The notes under the pieces: generated by a model
Told to the model about the DNA's origin: nothing
Seen by the model: the letters and a program-made list of their open reading frames with translations, nothing else
Databases searched by the model: none
Program-made: the position numbers and the translations under genes
Assembly: GCF_039530285.1 (NCBI RefSeq)
Contig: NZ_BAAAOK010000025.1
Coordinates: 1 to 64,000 of the forward strand
From: Actinomadura_C alba
GTDB lineage: Bacteria > Actinomycetota > Actinomycetes > Streptosporangiales > Streptosporangiaceae
DNA length: 64,000 nt
Direction of reading: 5' to 3'
Shown: positions 27,405-34,894 of the stretch, in pieces
Position numbering within the stretch: position 1 is the stretch's first letter
Layout of the letters: every line of letters begins with the position of its first letter

Positions 27405-28319
27405 ATGAGCGCTGTTCGGGCTGCGGGCACGCCGCCGGACGTGCAGTTCTCCGACCCGCAGCACTCGGGGCACTCGGGGCCGACGGTGTCGCGGATGTTG
27501 CTGGGCGCGCAGTTGCGCCGGTTGCGGGAAGCCGCCGGGGTCACCCGGGAGGACGCCGGATACGCGATCCGGGCGTCCGAGTCCAAGATGAGCCGGCTGG
27601 AGCTCGGCCGGATCAGCTTCAAGCCGCGCGACGTGGCCGATCTGCTCACGCTGTACGGCGTGGGCGACACCGCCGAACGCGCGGTCCTGCTGGCCGTCGT
27701 CGAGCAGGCCAACGCGCCGGGCTGGTGGCAGCCCTTCAAGGATGTGCTGCCGGGCTGGTTCGAGCCGTATCTGGGGCTGGAGCAGGCCGCGTCTTTGATC
27801 CGCACGTACGAGGTGCAGTTCGTTCCCGGGCTGCTGCAGACCGACGACTATGCCCGGGCGGTGATCCGGCTGGGCCACGAGAACGCCTCCGAACTGGAGA
27901 TAGAGCGCCGTGTCCAGGTCAGGGCGCACCGTCGCGGGCTCCTGCGCGAACCCGGTGGCCCCAAGCTGTGGGCGGTGCTCGACGAGGCGGCGCTGCGGCG
28001 GCCGTTCGGCAGCGCCGCGATCTTGCGCGCGCAGTTGGATCACCTCATCGAGATGGCCCGGCTCCCGCAGGTCACGCTGCAGGTGATTCCGTTCAGTGCC
28101 GGCGGCCACGCCGCGGCGGGCGGACCGATCACGATCCTGCGCCTGCCCGAGGGCGACCTGCCCGACGTGGTCTATCTGGAACAGCTGACCACCGCCGTCT
28201 ACCTCGACAAGCCGGCCGACACCGAGCACTACTGGCATGTGATGAACCAGCTCGGCATCGAGGCCGCGGTGCCGGGTGAGACCACGGCGCTCCTGCGCGG
28301 GATCCGCGAGGAGATCTAG
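27405..28319 (+). CDS. XRE-family regulator with DUF5753 domain
   Basis: 304 residues from ATG 27405, preceded by GGGGAGCGG. The helix-turn-helix covers about 30-90 (LRRLREAAGVTREDAGYAIRASESKMSRLELGR). The C-terminal two thirds is the DUF5753 domain (YEVQFVPGLLQTDDYARAV, QVIPFSAGGHAA, VVYLEQLTTAVYLD). Such proteins are abundant in Streptomyces and relatives and act in development and antibiotic control, usually beside a small DUF397 protein. No DUF397 gene is adjacent here. Confidence 0.93.
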   Translation: MSAVRAAGTPPDVQFSDPQHSGHSGPTVSRMLLGAQLRRLREAAGVTREDAGYAIRASESKMSRLELGRISFKPRDVADLLTLYGVGDTAERAVLLAVVEQANAPGWWQPFKDVLPGWFEPYLGLEQAASLIRTYEVQFVPGLLQTDDYARAVIRLGHENASELEIERRVQVRAHRRGLLREPGGPKLWAVLDEAALRRPFGSAAILRAQLDHLIEMARLPQVTLQVIPFSAGGHAAAGGPITILRLPEGDLPDVVYLEQLTTAVYLDKPADTEHYWHVMNQLGIEAAVPGETTALLRGIREEI

Positions 28320-28410
28320 GCGGGTCCGCCGCCGCGGGCCTGATCGCGGCGGTGCGAGCGAGCTCGCGGTGGCATGTCGGGAAAAACGCGTTATTTGTCC
28401 TATATCGGGC

Positions 28411-29007
28411 ATGTTTCCGCAGGTGAGGGCAGAAGCCGGCCCGACGGGGATCGCCCCCGTGGGCGGCGGTATCGAGGACACGGCCTTGGCGGCACGGGCG
28501 CGGCAGGGACGGCTCGACGCCTTCGAGGAGCTGTCCCGGCGCCACTACCGCGCTCTCTACCGCGTCGCACTGCGCATGCTCGGTGATGTACGCGACGCCG
28601 AGGACGCCACCCAGGAGGCCTTCGAGCGGGCCTGGCTCGCGCTGCCCGGCTTCGAGGGCAGGGCGGCCTTCCGTACCTGGATCTACCGCATCCTGACCAA
28701 CGTCTGCCTCAAGAACAGGCAACGGCATCGCCACATCCTGCTGTCGCTGGACGAGGCGCGGGACGCCCCCGACACCCCGCAGTGCGAACCGCAAGAGATC
28801 GTCGAACGGGCCGATCGGGCCCGCGCCCTGCGCCGCGCCATAGCGGCCCTGCCCCCGGAGCAGCGCTCCCCACTCGTTCTGCGGGAGTACGCCGGCTGCT
28901 CCTACCAGGAGATCGCGCAGATCCTCGGCATCAGCATGGCGGCCGTCCGGGGCCGGCTGCATCGCGCGCGCGTCGAGTTGATGGAGGAAATGCGCCCATG
29001 GGCGTGA
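28411..29007 (+). CDS. ECF-type RNA polymerase sigma factor
   Basis: 198 residues from ATG 28411 (GTG 28423 is close). Sigma region 2 is ALYRVALRMLGDVRDAEDATQEAFERAW through FRTWIYRILTNVCLKNRQR. Region 4 has its helix-turn-helix at YAGCSYQEIAQILGISMAAVRGRLHRAR. No C-terminal extension and no anti-sigma factor gene follow; the next gene is convergent gvpK. The A/T-rich leader just upstream (28380-28410) may contain its promoter. Regulation of the gas vesicle operon is possible from position alone. Confidence 0.94.
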   Translation: MFPQVRAEAGPTGIAPVGGGIEDTALAARARQGRLDAFEELSRRHYRALYRVALRMLGDVRDAEDATQEAFERAWLALPGFEGRAAFRTWIYRILTNVCLKNRQRHRHILLSLDEARDAPDTPQCEPQEIVERADRARALRRAIAALPPEQRSPLVLREYAGCSYQEIAQILGISMAAVRGRLHRARVELMEEMRPWA

Positions 29008-29073
29008 CCCTCGCCCCGCACGCCGAGGCGCACCCCCTCTGATCGGCCATGGGCCGCCGGTGTCCCGGTTCGC

Positions 29074-29439
29074 TCATTCGGGCGGCAGCAGCGGCCCGAG
29101 CGGCCCGAGGTCGATGTTCAGTTCTCGCCGGTCGATGTCGAAGCGCTCTTGGAGGCCGTTCATCGCCTCCTCCAGCCGCATGAGCGCGAGCCCCACCCGC
29201 TCCACCTGCTCGTCGGACAGATTCCCGGCGTCGACCCTGCGCAGCGCCTGGCGCTCCATCAGCTGGCGCACCAACTCGACGATGGTGAGGACGAGCCGTA
29301 CGAGATCGCGCTCCACCGCCTCGGGATCGGTCTCCAGGCGGCGGGACAACCGGCGGGCCTCACCGCCGGGAGCCCGCGGATCCCCTTCCGGCGCCCGCCG
29401 TGGCCCGGCGGCGCCGCGGCGTGGCCGGGGCGAGCTCAC
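29074..29439 (-). CDS. gvpK: Gas vesicle protein GvpK
   Basis: 121 residues from GTG 29439, overlapping the gvpS stop by four bases. The core ETDPEAVERDLVRLVLTIVELVRQLMERQALRRVDAG and the following EQVERVGLALMRLEEAM match GvpK, an accessory protein needed for vesicle assembly. It is helical, with no membrane segment. It is the last gene of the operon, as in Streptomyces clusters. Confidence 0.95.
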   Translation of the reverse strand: MSSPRPRRGAAGPRRAPEGDPRAPGGEARRLSRRLETDPEAVERDLVRLVLTIVELVRQLMERQALRRVDAGNLSDEQVERVGLALMRLEEAMNGLQERFDIDRRELNIDLGPLGPLLPPE

Positions 29440-29729
29440 GATGGCCGCTCTCTTCGAGACGGTACGGATCGCCGGTGCTCGTCGAGCCGGGTCACGGTCG
29501 CCTCCTCGCCCCGGATGCGGTCCATCTCCGGGCGGATCGACGCGATGATCGCGCGAAGCGAGATCTTCACGAGATCGACGTCCGCGATCGAGATCGTGAT
29601 GTCGCCGGTGATGACGACACCGCCGGCCAGCAACCGGTCCAGCAGGTCGACCAGCGCGATGTTCTCGCCCCGGGACACGGCCGATCGCCCGGGCGGCGGC
29701 ACCGGAACCCCGGTCAGGACCCGGTCCAT
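29436..29729 (-). CDS. gvpS: Gas vesicle protein GvpS (GvpA-family minor protein)
   Basis: 97 residues from ATG 29729. ENIALVDLLDRLLAGGVVITGDI followed by ISIADVDLVKISLRAIIASI is a GvpA-type fold in the variant form of GvpS/GvpM. It overlaps the end of gvpL by 16 bases and the start of gvpK by four. Members of this class are thought to form tips or nucleate the vesicle rather than the main shell. Confidence 0.9.
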   Translation of the reverse strand: MDRVLTGVPVPPPGRSAVSRGENIALVDLLDRLLAGGVVITGDITISIADVDLVKISLRAIIASIRPEMDRIRGEEATVTRLDEHRRSVPSRRERPS

Positions 29730-30622
29730 GGCCCCTCCTCTTCCTCGGTGCCCTCCTCGGCGGCTTCGGTTTCGGCGGCTTCGCCGGTGGGCTCCTCGGC
29801 GAAGGAGTACGGCGCCCACGGGCCGGTCAGCTCCAGCCGGAGCCCGGCACGCAGGCCGGACAGGCGGGTGACGGCCGCGCGGAAGTCCTCCGCCCGTTCG
29901 TCGTCGACGAGGTAGGCGGCGTTCAGGATCATCCAGCCCTCGTGCCCGGACAGCTGTGGGTCCTGCGGTGGATGGACCCGGCTCGTGGCCGCGATCTCGC
30001 AGAGCTCGTAGTCGATCCGGTCCGCGCAGGCGGCGGCCTCCTCACGCGCGTCCTTGTCGGTGCGCTGCTGCGCCCGCCGGCGCTGGAGGTAGGCGGTACC
30101 GGGGCTGCTCGCCCCCGTGTCGCCGTGCCTCGTGTCGCCGCGTCCCGTGTCGCCTCGCGCTGTGTCGCCGCGTCCCGCGTCGCCTGGCCCGGCGCCGGCC
30201 GACGTGAACGCCGCCGGGTCCGCGTAGCCCTTGACGCCCCACTCCGTGCGCCCGGTGATGCGGTCCAGCGCCTCGGTGAACTCCTCGCCACGCTCGCTGA
30301 GCACCTCACGTACCCGCTCATCGTTGCGGTAGACGGTGACGAGCCGCAGGGGCAGGGTCACGGCGACGGCGGCCGTGCCGTCGACGACCGCGTGGTGCGC
30401 GCGGGCCGTCGACTCGAGCCAGTCGAGATTCTCCAGATTGCGCTTGAGGGCGTCCTCACCGAACTCGGCCAGGCCGACGGTGCTCACCAGTGCGGTCAGC
30501 CCGGCGTGCGCGACCGCGCGCACCTGAGCACCGGCGACGCCGCCGACCCCCTCCATCGCCTCGGACATCCGGTCGGGACGGCCACGGCTGATGGCGTAGA
30601 CATAGGTGCCCGTCTCAGTCAC
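29714..30622 (-). CDS. gvpL: Gas vesicle protein GvpL (GvpF/GvpL family)
   Basis: 302 residues from GTG 30622. It begins TGTYVYAISRG, the conserved GvpF/L opening, and continues with NLEWLE-like, PLRLVTVYRND and GRTEWGVKGYA segments. A 30-residue insert rich in GDTxRG units (30110-30180) separates the two halves and comes from a 15-bp repeat. The C-terminal half (EGWMILNAAYLVDDERAEDF, LTGPWAPYSF) is standard. It ends in an acidic tail. GvpF/L proteins contact GvpA and are essential assembly factors. It overlaps gvpJ upstream by eight bases. Confidence 0.93.
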   Translation of the reverse strand: MTETGTYVYAISRGRPDRMSEAMEGVGGVAGAQVRAVAHAGLTALVSTVGLAEFGEDALKRNLENLDWLESTARAHHAVVDGTAAVAVTLPLRLVTVYRNDERVREVLSERGEEFTEALDRITGRTEWGVKGYADPAAFTSAGAGPGDAGRGDTARGDTGRGDTRHGDTGASSPGTAYLQRRRAQQRTDKDAREEAAACADRIDYELCEIAATSRVHPPQDPQLSGHEGWMILNAAYLVDDERAEDFRAAVTRLSGLRAGLRLELTGPWAPYSFAEEPTGEAAETEAAEEGTEEEEGPWTGS

Positions 30623-31025
30623 CCGGCTCCTCCTCGGCCGGTGCGCGCGAACGCGTGTCCAGCCCCTCCCGCCGGGCGGCCGGTGGCACCTCGCGGTCGG
30701 CGGCGGCCTCCAGCGCGGCGATCCGGTCACGCAGCTCGCGATTCTCCCTGGCGATCTCGCCGCCGCCGCGGGAGGAGAGCGTGGGGTCGTGCTCCCACCA
30801 GTCGATGCCCATCTCCTTGGCCCGCTCGACCGAGGCCACGATCAGCCGGAGCTTGATCGTCAATAGTTCGATGTCCAGCAGGTTCACCTGGATATCCCCG
30901 GCGATGACGATGCCCTTGTCCAGCACCCGCTCGAGGATGTCGGCGAGGTTGGCGGACTCGGGCCGCCGAGGGACGGGCGGGCGTCCGTAACCGCTGGTCC
31001 GGCCGACCCGCATCGGGTCCGTCAC
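30615..31025 (-). CDS. gvpJ: Gas vesicle protein GvpJ (GvpA-family minor protein)
   Basis: 136 residues from GTG 31025 (ATG 31013 is an alternative). The domain NLADILERVLDKGIVIAGDIQVNLLDIELLTIKLRLIVASVERAKEMGIDWWEHDP has the GvpJ-specific IQVNLLDIEL and WWEHDP signatures. An E/R-rich coiled tail follows (GEIARENRELRDRIAALEAA). Likely a cap or initiation component of the vesicle. Confidence 0.94.
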   Translation of the reverse strand: MTDPMRVGRTSGYGRPPVPRRPESANLADILERVLDKGIVIAGDIQVNLLDIELLTIKLRLIVASVERAKEMGIDWWEHDPTLSSRGGGEIARENRELRDRIAALEAAADREVPPAARREGLDTRSRAPAEEEPGD

Positions 31026-31026
31026 G

Positions 31027-31476
31027 TCACTCCTCCAGTACCTGTGCGCGTGAGTAGCGGTGGGTGCGCCGGTAGGCGATGAGCTCGCCGTCCTCGTCGA
31101 GTTCGGCCTCGTACAGCGCAAGAATGTCCGTCGTGTCGGGGACCCGATGGAGCTCGAGCACCTCGACGCCGATGTGCCACAGCCCGTCGTCATCGCGTTC
31201 GAGCGAGGTGATCCCTTCGGGCTCCTTGCCGGTCATCTCCTCGACGTAGCGGGCCGCCAGCTTGGCCGCAAGCGGCGCGGTGACCCGGCGGCCCCGGCGC
31301 GGCGGCCGCCCCTCGCGGTCGCGGACCGGCTCCTCACGGTCCCGGACCGGCCTTTCGCGATCGAGCTCCGGCTCCTCGCGGACCCGCCTTTCACGGTCCC
31401 GAAGCGGCCGCCTTTCGCGGTCGCGGACAGGCCCCTCCCGGGGGTCGTCTCGCTCACCCGGCCGGCCCGCCCGCAT
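31027..31476 (-). CDS. gvpO: Gas vesicle protein GvpO with repeated mixed-charge N-terminus
   Basis: 149 residues from ATG 31476, one base after the gvpG stop. The first 65 residues are degenerate repeats of RDRERRPLRDRERRV type, alternating Arg and Asp/Glu with almost no hydrophobic residues. The conserved GvpO domain follows: LAAKLAARYVEEMTGKEPEGITSLERDDDGLWHIGVEVLELHRVPDTTDILALYE, ending HRYSRAQVLEE. GvpO is required for vesicle formation in halophiles and actinomycetes. In Streptomyces it usually leads the cluster; here it sits in the middle. Confidence 0.94.
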   Translation of the reverse strand: MRAGRPGERDDPREGPVRDRERRPLRDRERRVREEPELDRERPVRDREEPVRDREGRPPRRGRRVTAPLAAKLAARYVEEMTGKEPEGITSLERDDDGLWHIGVEVLELHRVPDTTDILALYEAELDEDGELIAYRRTHRYSRAQVLEE

Positions 31477-31477
31477 G

Positions 31478-31723
31478 TCACGTCTCCGGCGCGCGGGAGC
31501 GCCCGGCCGTCAGCCGGCTCAGCAGCTCGTCCTCGAGTTCCGCCGCGACGTCTTCGGGGAGCTCGCCGGAGGCACGCGCGCGGTCGACCTCGGCCAGCTG
31601 GGCGCGCACCGCCGCGGGATCGTACATCTCCTGCTCCGCCTGATCGCGGATACGCTCCGCCAGCCAAACGACTCCACGTACGGGCGCGATCGGCAGCGTC
31701 AGCAACCCCGTCAACAGCCCCAT
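31478..31723 (-). CDS. gvpG: Gas vesicle protein GvpG
   Basis: 81 residues from ATG 31723. GLLTGLLTLPIAPVRGVVWLAERIRDQAEQEMYDPAAVRAQL is the GvpG signature: a short hydrophobic N-terminus followed by a charged helix. Small accessory protein thought to work with GvpF in assembly. It sits three bases after the gvpF stop. Confidence 0.94.
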   Translation of the reverse strand: MGLLTGLLTLPIAPVRGVVWLAERIRDQAEQEMYDPAAVRAQLAEVDRARASGELPEDVAAELEDELLSRLTAGRSRAPET

Positions 31724-31726
31724 CGG

Positions 31727-32482
31727 TCAATCCACCTCCGGCGGCGAGGGGACGAAGTCGTAGGGCGCCAGAGGCCCGATCATGCGCAGCCGGATCCGGC
31801 CGGACCACTCGTGGCCGAGCTCGTCCACGGCGCGCTCGAACCGCCGCTGATCCTTGTCGTCGACGAGGAACGCCACGTCCGCGGCCGTGTCCTCGCCGGC
31901 CGCCTCCCGTGGCGCCACCGCCACGGCGTACGGCGCGAGCGCCTGCGCCAGCTCCTCGGTGTCGACCTCACGCTTCTCCTCGAGCGCCTGTACGACGAGT
32001 TCGCCCAACCGGACGCGCTCGTAGTAGCCGGCGTCCTCGGGCAGGTCGCGCAGGTTCTCGCGCAGCCTCCTGGCCTCCGGCCGCTCCTCCAGCACCTCGC
32101 GCAGTACGGTCTCCTCCACATAGGTGCCGAGGATCGTGTACTCCATGCGACCTGCCAGGTCGGCGATGGCGTCGGCGAACCAGTCGTGGTGCGGTGCGAG
32201 CATCTCGTCGACCACCGCGTCGGCGCTGGTGACCACCGCGCCGAATCTCAGCGGCAGCATCGTGGTCTCCTTGGCGAGCGTCTCCACCACGTGCTCGTGT
32301 GCGAGCAGGTCCTCTCTGGTGCCCAGCGGTCCCTCGGGCATGATCTCGCTCACCACCCCGGCGAGCTCGCCGTGCCGTACCAGGGAGACCTCGTTCCCGT
32401 CGGTACCGGTCAGGCCCTCGGGCACAACGGCGTCGGCCGGGACCACCCCGTAGACGTAACAGGCAGTGCCCGGTTCGTTCAT
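31727..32482 (-). CDS. gvpF: Gas vesicle protein GvpF (GvpF/GvpL family)
   Basis: 251 residues from ATG 32482. GTACYVYGVVPAD opens the GvpF domain; TMLPLRFGAVVTSADAVVDEML and GRMEYTILGTYVEETVLREVL continue it. The C-terminal domain ends FERAVDELGHEWSGRIRLRMIGPLAPYDFV, the family closing signature. GvpF proteins bind GvpA and start or guide shell growth. The position directly after gvpA is the usual one. Confidence 0.95.
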   Translation of the reverse strand: MNEPGTACYVYGVVPADAVVPEGLTGTDGNEVSLVRHGELAGVVSEIMPEGPLGTREDLLAHEHVVETLAKETTMLPLRFGAVVTSADAVVDEMLAPHHDWFADAIADLAGRMEYTILGTYVEETVLREVLEERPEARRLRENLRDLPEDAGYYERVRLGELVVQALEEKREVDTEELAQALAPYAVAVAPREAAGEDTAADVAFLVDDKDQRRFERAVDELGHEWSGRIRLRMIGPLAPYDFVPSPPEVD

Positions 32483-32517
32483 GAGACCCTCCGCGCTCTG
32501 GGACCGCGACCGCGTCG

Positions 32518-32931
32518 TCACGGCTCACGCTCCCCCCGGGCCGGCCGGGTGCGCCGCTCGCGGGCCTGTTCCCGGCGGTCCGCCATGGTCTCCTCGAACG
32601 TCTCCTTGGCCGCGTCGAGGACCCCCTTCGTCTTCCCCTTGGCCACGCTCTGGGTCCCGGCCTCGGTGATCCCCTGGACGACTTCGGGCAGGCTCTTCCC
32701 GCCCTTCTCGTAGAGATCGAGCCGGTTGGTGGCCTCGGCGAAGCGCAGATAGGTGTCCACACTCGCCACGACGATGCGCGCGTCGATGGTGATCAGCTCG
32801 ATGCCGACCAGCGAGACGCGCACGAACGCGTCGATCACCAGGCCCTTGTCCAGGATCAAGCCCACGACGTCCGCGAGTCCGCCACCGGACGGGCGGTCGA
32901 CCGGCGATCCTCGGGTCGAAGAAACGGTCAT
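32518..32931 (-). CDS. gvpA: Gas vesicle structural protein GvpA, C-terminally extended
   Basis: 137 residues from ATG 32931. Residues about 19-70 hold the shell fold: LADVVGLILDKGLVIDAFVRVSLVGIELITIDARIVVASVDTYLRFAEA. This is the GvpA/GvpB signature, with two helices flanking a beta hairpin. The protein then runs a further 60 residues (VQGITEAGTQSVAKGKTKGVLDAAKETFEETM and a basic tail), as in actinomycete GvpA; classical cyanobacterial GvpA is about 70 residues. It is the main wall protein that excludes water. Only one such gene is present in this operon. Confidence 0.95.
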   Translation of the reverse strand: MTVSSTRGSPVDRPSGGGLADVVGLILDKGLVIDAFVRVSLVGIELITIDARIVVASVDTYLRFAEATNRLDLYEKGGKSLPEVVQGITEAGTQSVAKGKTKGVLDAAKETFEETMADRREQARERRTRPARGEREP

Positions 32932-32995
32932 CGGATTGCCTCCCCCGCCGCGGGCATCCGCTCGGCTCCATCGCCGCGGTCGCGCCCGGGCGTCC

Positions 32996-34297
32996 CTATT
33001 CCTCTTCGTCCGGTCCCTCGGCGCGCCGGCGGGCCGGCGCCCGTCGCCGGGCGGGTGCTCTGCGTGGCTCCTCGGCCGCGCGTCCGTCCGCCGGCCGCCG
33101 CCTCGCAGGTCCGCTCCGCACCCTCGGCGGGGCCGGCTCCGGCTCTTCCTCCTCGGGCTCGGCCGCGGCGCGGCGTCGTACGGGTGCGCGACGGCGAGCC
33201 GGCGGCCGTGCGCGGCGCGGCTCCTCCTCTTCGGCGGCCTCTTCCGCCGAGACGTCGGCGCGGTACTCCTCTTCGCCCTCTTCCTCGGGCTCCTCCTCCT
33301 CACGCTCGGCGCGGTACTCCTCGCCTTCGTGCTCCTCGTACTCCTCCTCTTCGCGGCGCTCGGCGCGGGCCCGCTCCTCGGGGCCCTCTTCCTCGGGGCC
33401 CTCTTCCGCCTCCGGAGCGCCCACCCGCTCGCCGCCCTCGGCCGCCTCGCCGCGGGCGCGCTTCTCCTCTTCGAGGGCCTCCTCGTGGGTCTTCACCACC
33501 TCGCCGTCACGGATCTCACCGCGCCAGCCCTCGATCTCGTCGGGGTTGAGGATGGCGTGGGCCATGACGTGCCGGCGGAAGTGCTTGAACTCGAGCCGGG
33601 CTCGTCGTCCCTGGGCCCGCCAGAGGTTGCCCGTGTGCTCGAAGAGCCCCTGCGGGTGGTACTCCATGACCAGCATGATCCGGGTCAGGTTCGGAGCGAG
33701 TTCGGAGAAGGTCACCGCGCCGTCGGCGTAGCCCTTAGGCCCCTTCGACCGCCAGACGATGTGGTCGTCGGGTACCTGCTCGATGATCGTCGATTCCCAG
33801 CTACGGTGCGACCACCAGATCTGCGCCTTCCAGTTGACCTTCTCGTCCTCCGGGTGCTCCGCGTGCTCGACCTTCTTCGTGAAGCTCGGGAAGTCCTCGA
33901 ACTGCGTCCACTGGTCGTAGGCGAGGCGCATCGGGACGCCGACGTCCAAGGTCTCGGCGATGTTGGTGAGTTTGAGCCCCTTCTTGCCCTTGCCGCCCCG
34001 GAAGATCTGCTTCACCTTCTCCTTCAGGCCGGTGGCCCCGGCGCTGACCGCGGCGCGGAAGGGGGACTTGCCCTCCGCGAGCGCCTTCAGGCCGCTCACC
34101 GCCGACTTGACGCCCGGACCCCCCTGGTCCATTTTGTCGATCAGCTTGTCGGTGGCCTCGCTGAGCTTCGCGCTGACCGTGTCCACCGCCCTGTCCGCGA
34201 GGGCGCCCATGAAGTTCTGTGCCTCGTGCGACAGCCGGCCCGTGTGCAGGCCTTCCGCCACATCCGTGCCCGTCCCACCGGATTGCTGATCAGTCAT
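32996..34297 (-). CDS. SRPBCC-domain gas-vesicle-operon protein with mixed-charge tail
   Basis: 433 residues from ATG 34297. Residues 1-105 are helical, with a basic patch ending in GGKGKKG. Residues about 108-262 form a polyketide-cyclase/SRPBCC fold (IAETLDVGVPMRLAYDQWTQFEDFPSF, VNWKAQIWWSHRSWESTIIEQVPDDHIVWRS, LVMEYHPQGLFEHTGN), a hydrophobic-pocket domain. From about 275 the chain is almost only Glu, Arg, Ala and Pro: first acidic, then Arg-rich. Streptomyces gvp clusters carry extra genes named gvpY and gvpZ, and this gene is probably the counterpart of one of them. That assignment is by context. Its role in vesicles is unknown. Confidence 0.85.
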   Translation of the reverse strand: MTDQQSGGTGTDVAEGLHTGRLSHEAQNFMGALADRAVDTVSAKLSEATDKLIDKMDQGGPGVKSAVSGLKALAEGKSPFRAAVSAGATGLKEKVKQIFRGGKGKKGLKLTNIAETLDVGVPMRLAYDQWTQFEDFPSFTKKVEHAEHPEDEKVNWKAQIWWSHRSWESTIIEQVPDDHIVWRSKGPKGYADGAVTFSELAPNLTRIMLVMEYHPQGLFEHTGNLWRAQGRRARLEFKHFRRHVMAHAILNPDEIEGWRGEIRDGEVVKTHEEALEEEKRARGEAAEGGERVGAPEAEEGPEEEGPEERARAERREEEEYEEHEGEEYRAEREEEEPEEEGEEEYRADVSAEEAAEEEEPRRARPPARRRAPVRRRAAAEPEEEEPEPAPPRVRSGPARRRPADGRAAEEPRRAPARRRAPARRRAEGPDEEE

Positions 34298-34318
34298 CGC
34301 TATCGCCCTCGCTATCGG

Positions 34319-34894
34319 TCATCGCGTGGCGCGCGGCGTCCTCCTGGGGGCTCTGGAGGCGTCCTGGCCACTCCTGCGCGTTGCCCGGCGAGGCTCACGG
34401 CGTGGTAGGCGAGCCGGCGGCCGGCGCTCCTCACGCTCTTCGGGCTCCTCGGGCCCGTACTCTTCCTCGTCCTCGTAGTAGTCCTCGTACTCGTCCTCGT
34501 AGTCGTACGCGTCCTCGTCCTCGTCCGCTCTGCGCCCGCGCTCTTCCCGCGGCTCCTCGGCCGGGCGCGCTCTGCGCTTCCCGGCGGCAGGTTCGCGCAG
34601 CGTCTCCGCGCGCTGCTGAAGCTTGTCACTGAGCGAATCGATGCGGCCGCTCGCGGCGGCCATCGCGACCGACTTGCCCGCGTCGAGCAACTGGCTGCGC
34701 AGGTCGCCGGTCAGCTTGTCCAAGGGGCCGCCCTCAGCGCCCAAGGGTGTGCGGCGCAGCAGATCAGCGGGATCCACGGGGAGTTTTCCCCCCGCCGCCA
34801 TGAGCGCCATGAGCACGGCCAACCTGGTCTTGTGACTGCGCCCCAGCAGGTATCCGCCGATGACGCCGACCGCTATCTGACTTCCGCACTTCAT
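34319..34894 (-). CDS. Gas-vesicle-operon accessory protein with glycine-rich N-terminus and mixed-charge tail
   Basis: 191 residues from ATG 34894, directly after a GGGAGAGGG ribosome site. It starts MKCGSQIAVGVIGGYLLGRSHKTRLAVLMALMAAGGKLP: a short hydrophobic region, Gly-rich turn and basic residues that might associate with membrane or with the vesicle surface. An amphipathic segment follows (LDKLTGDLRSQLLDAGKSVAMAAASGRIDSLSDKLQQRAETL). The tail turns acidic and Tyr-rich (YDYEDEYEDYYEDEEEY), then Arg-rich. It is the first gene of the gvp operon and shares its tail type with the SRPBCC protein. It is probably one of the gvpY/gvpZ-type genes of actinomycetes. Confidence 0.8.
   Translation of the reverse strand: MKCGSQIAVGVIGGYLLGRSHKTRLAVLMALMAAGGKLPVDPADLLRRTPLGAEGGPLDKLTGDLRSQLLDAGKSVAMAAASGRIDSLSDKLQQRAETLREPAAGKRRARPAEEPREERGRRADEDEDAYDYEDEYEDYYEDEEEYGPEEPEEREERRPPARLPRREPRRATRRSGQDASRAPRRTPRATR

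Noticed and set aside
28380..28410. ECF-type autoregulatory promoter before the sigma factor
   Set aside because: GGGAAAA and GTCC are present, but the match and spacing to GGAAC-N16-CGTC are too weak to call.
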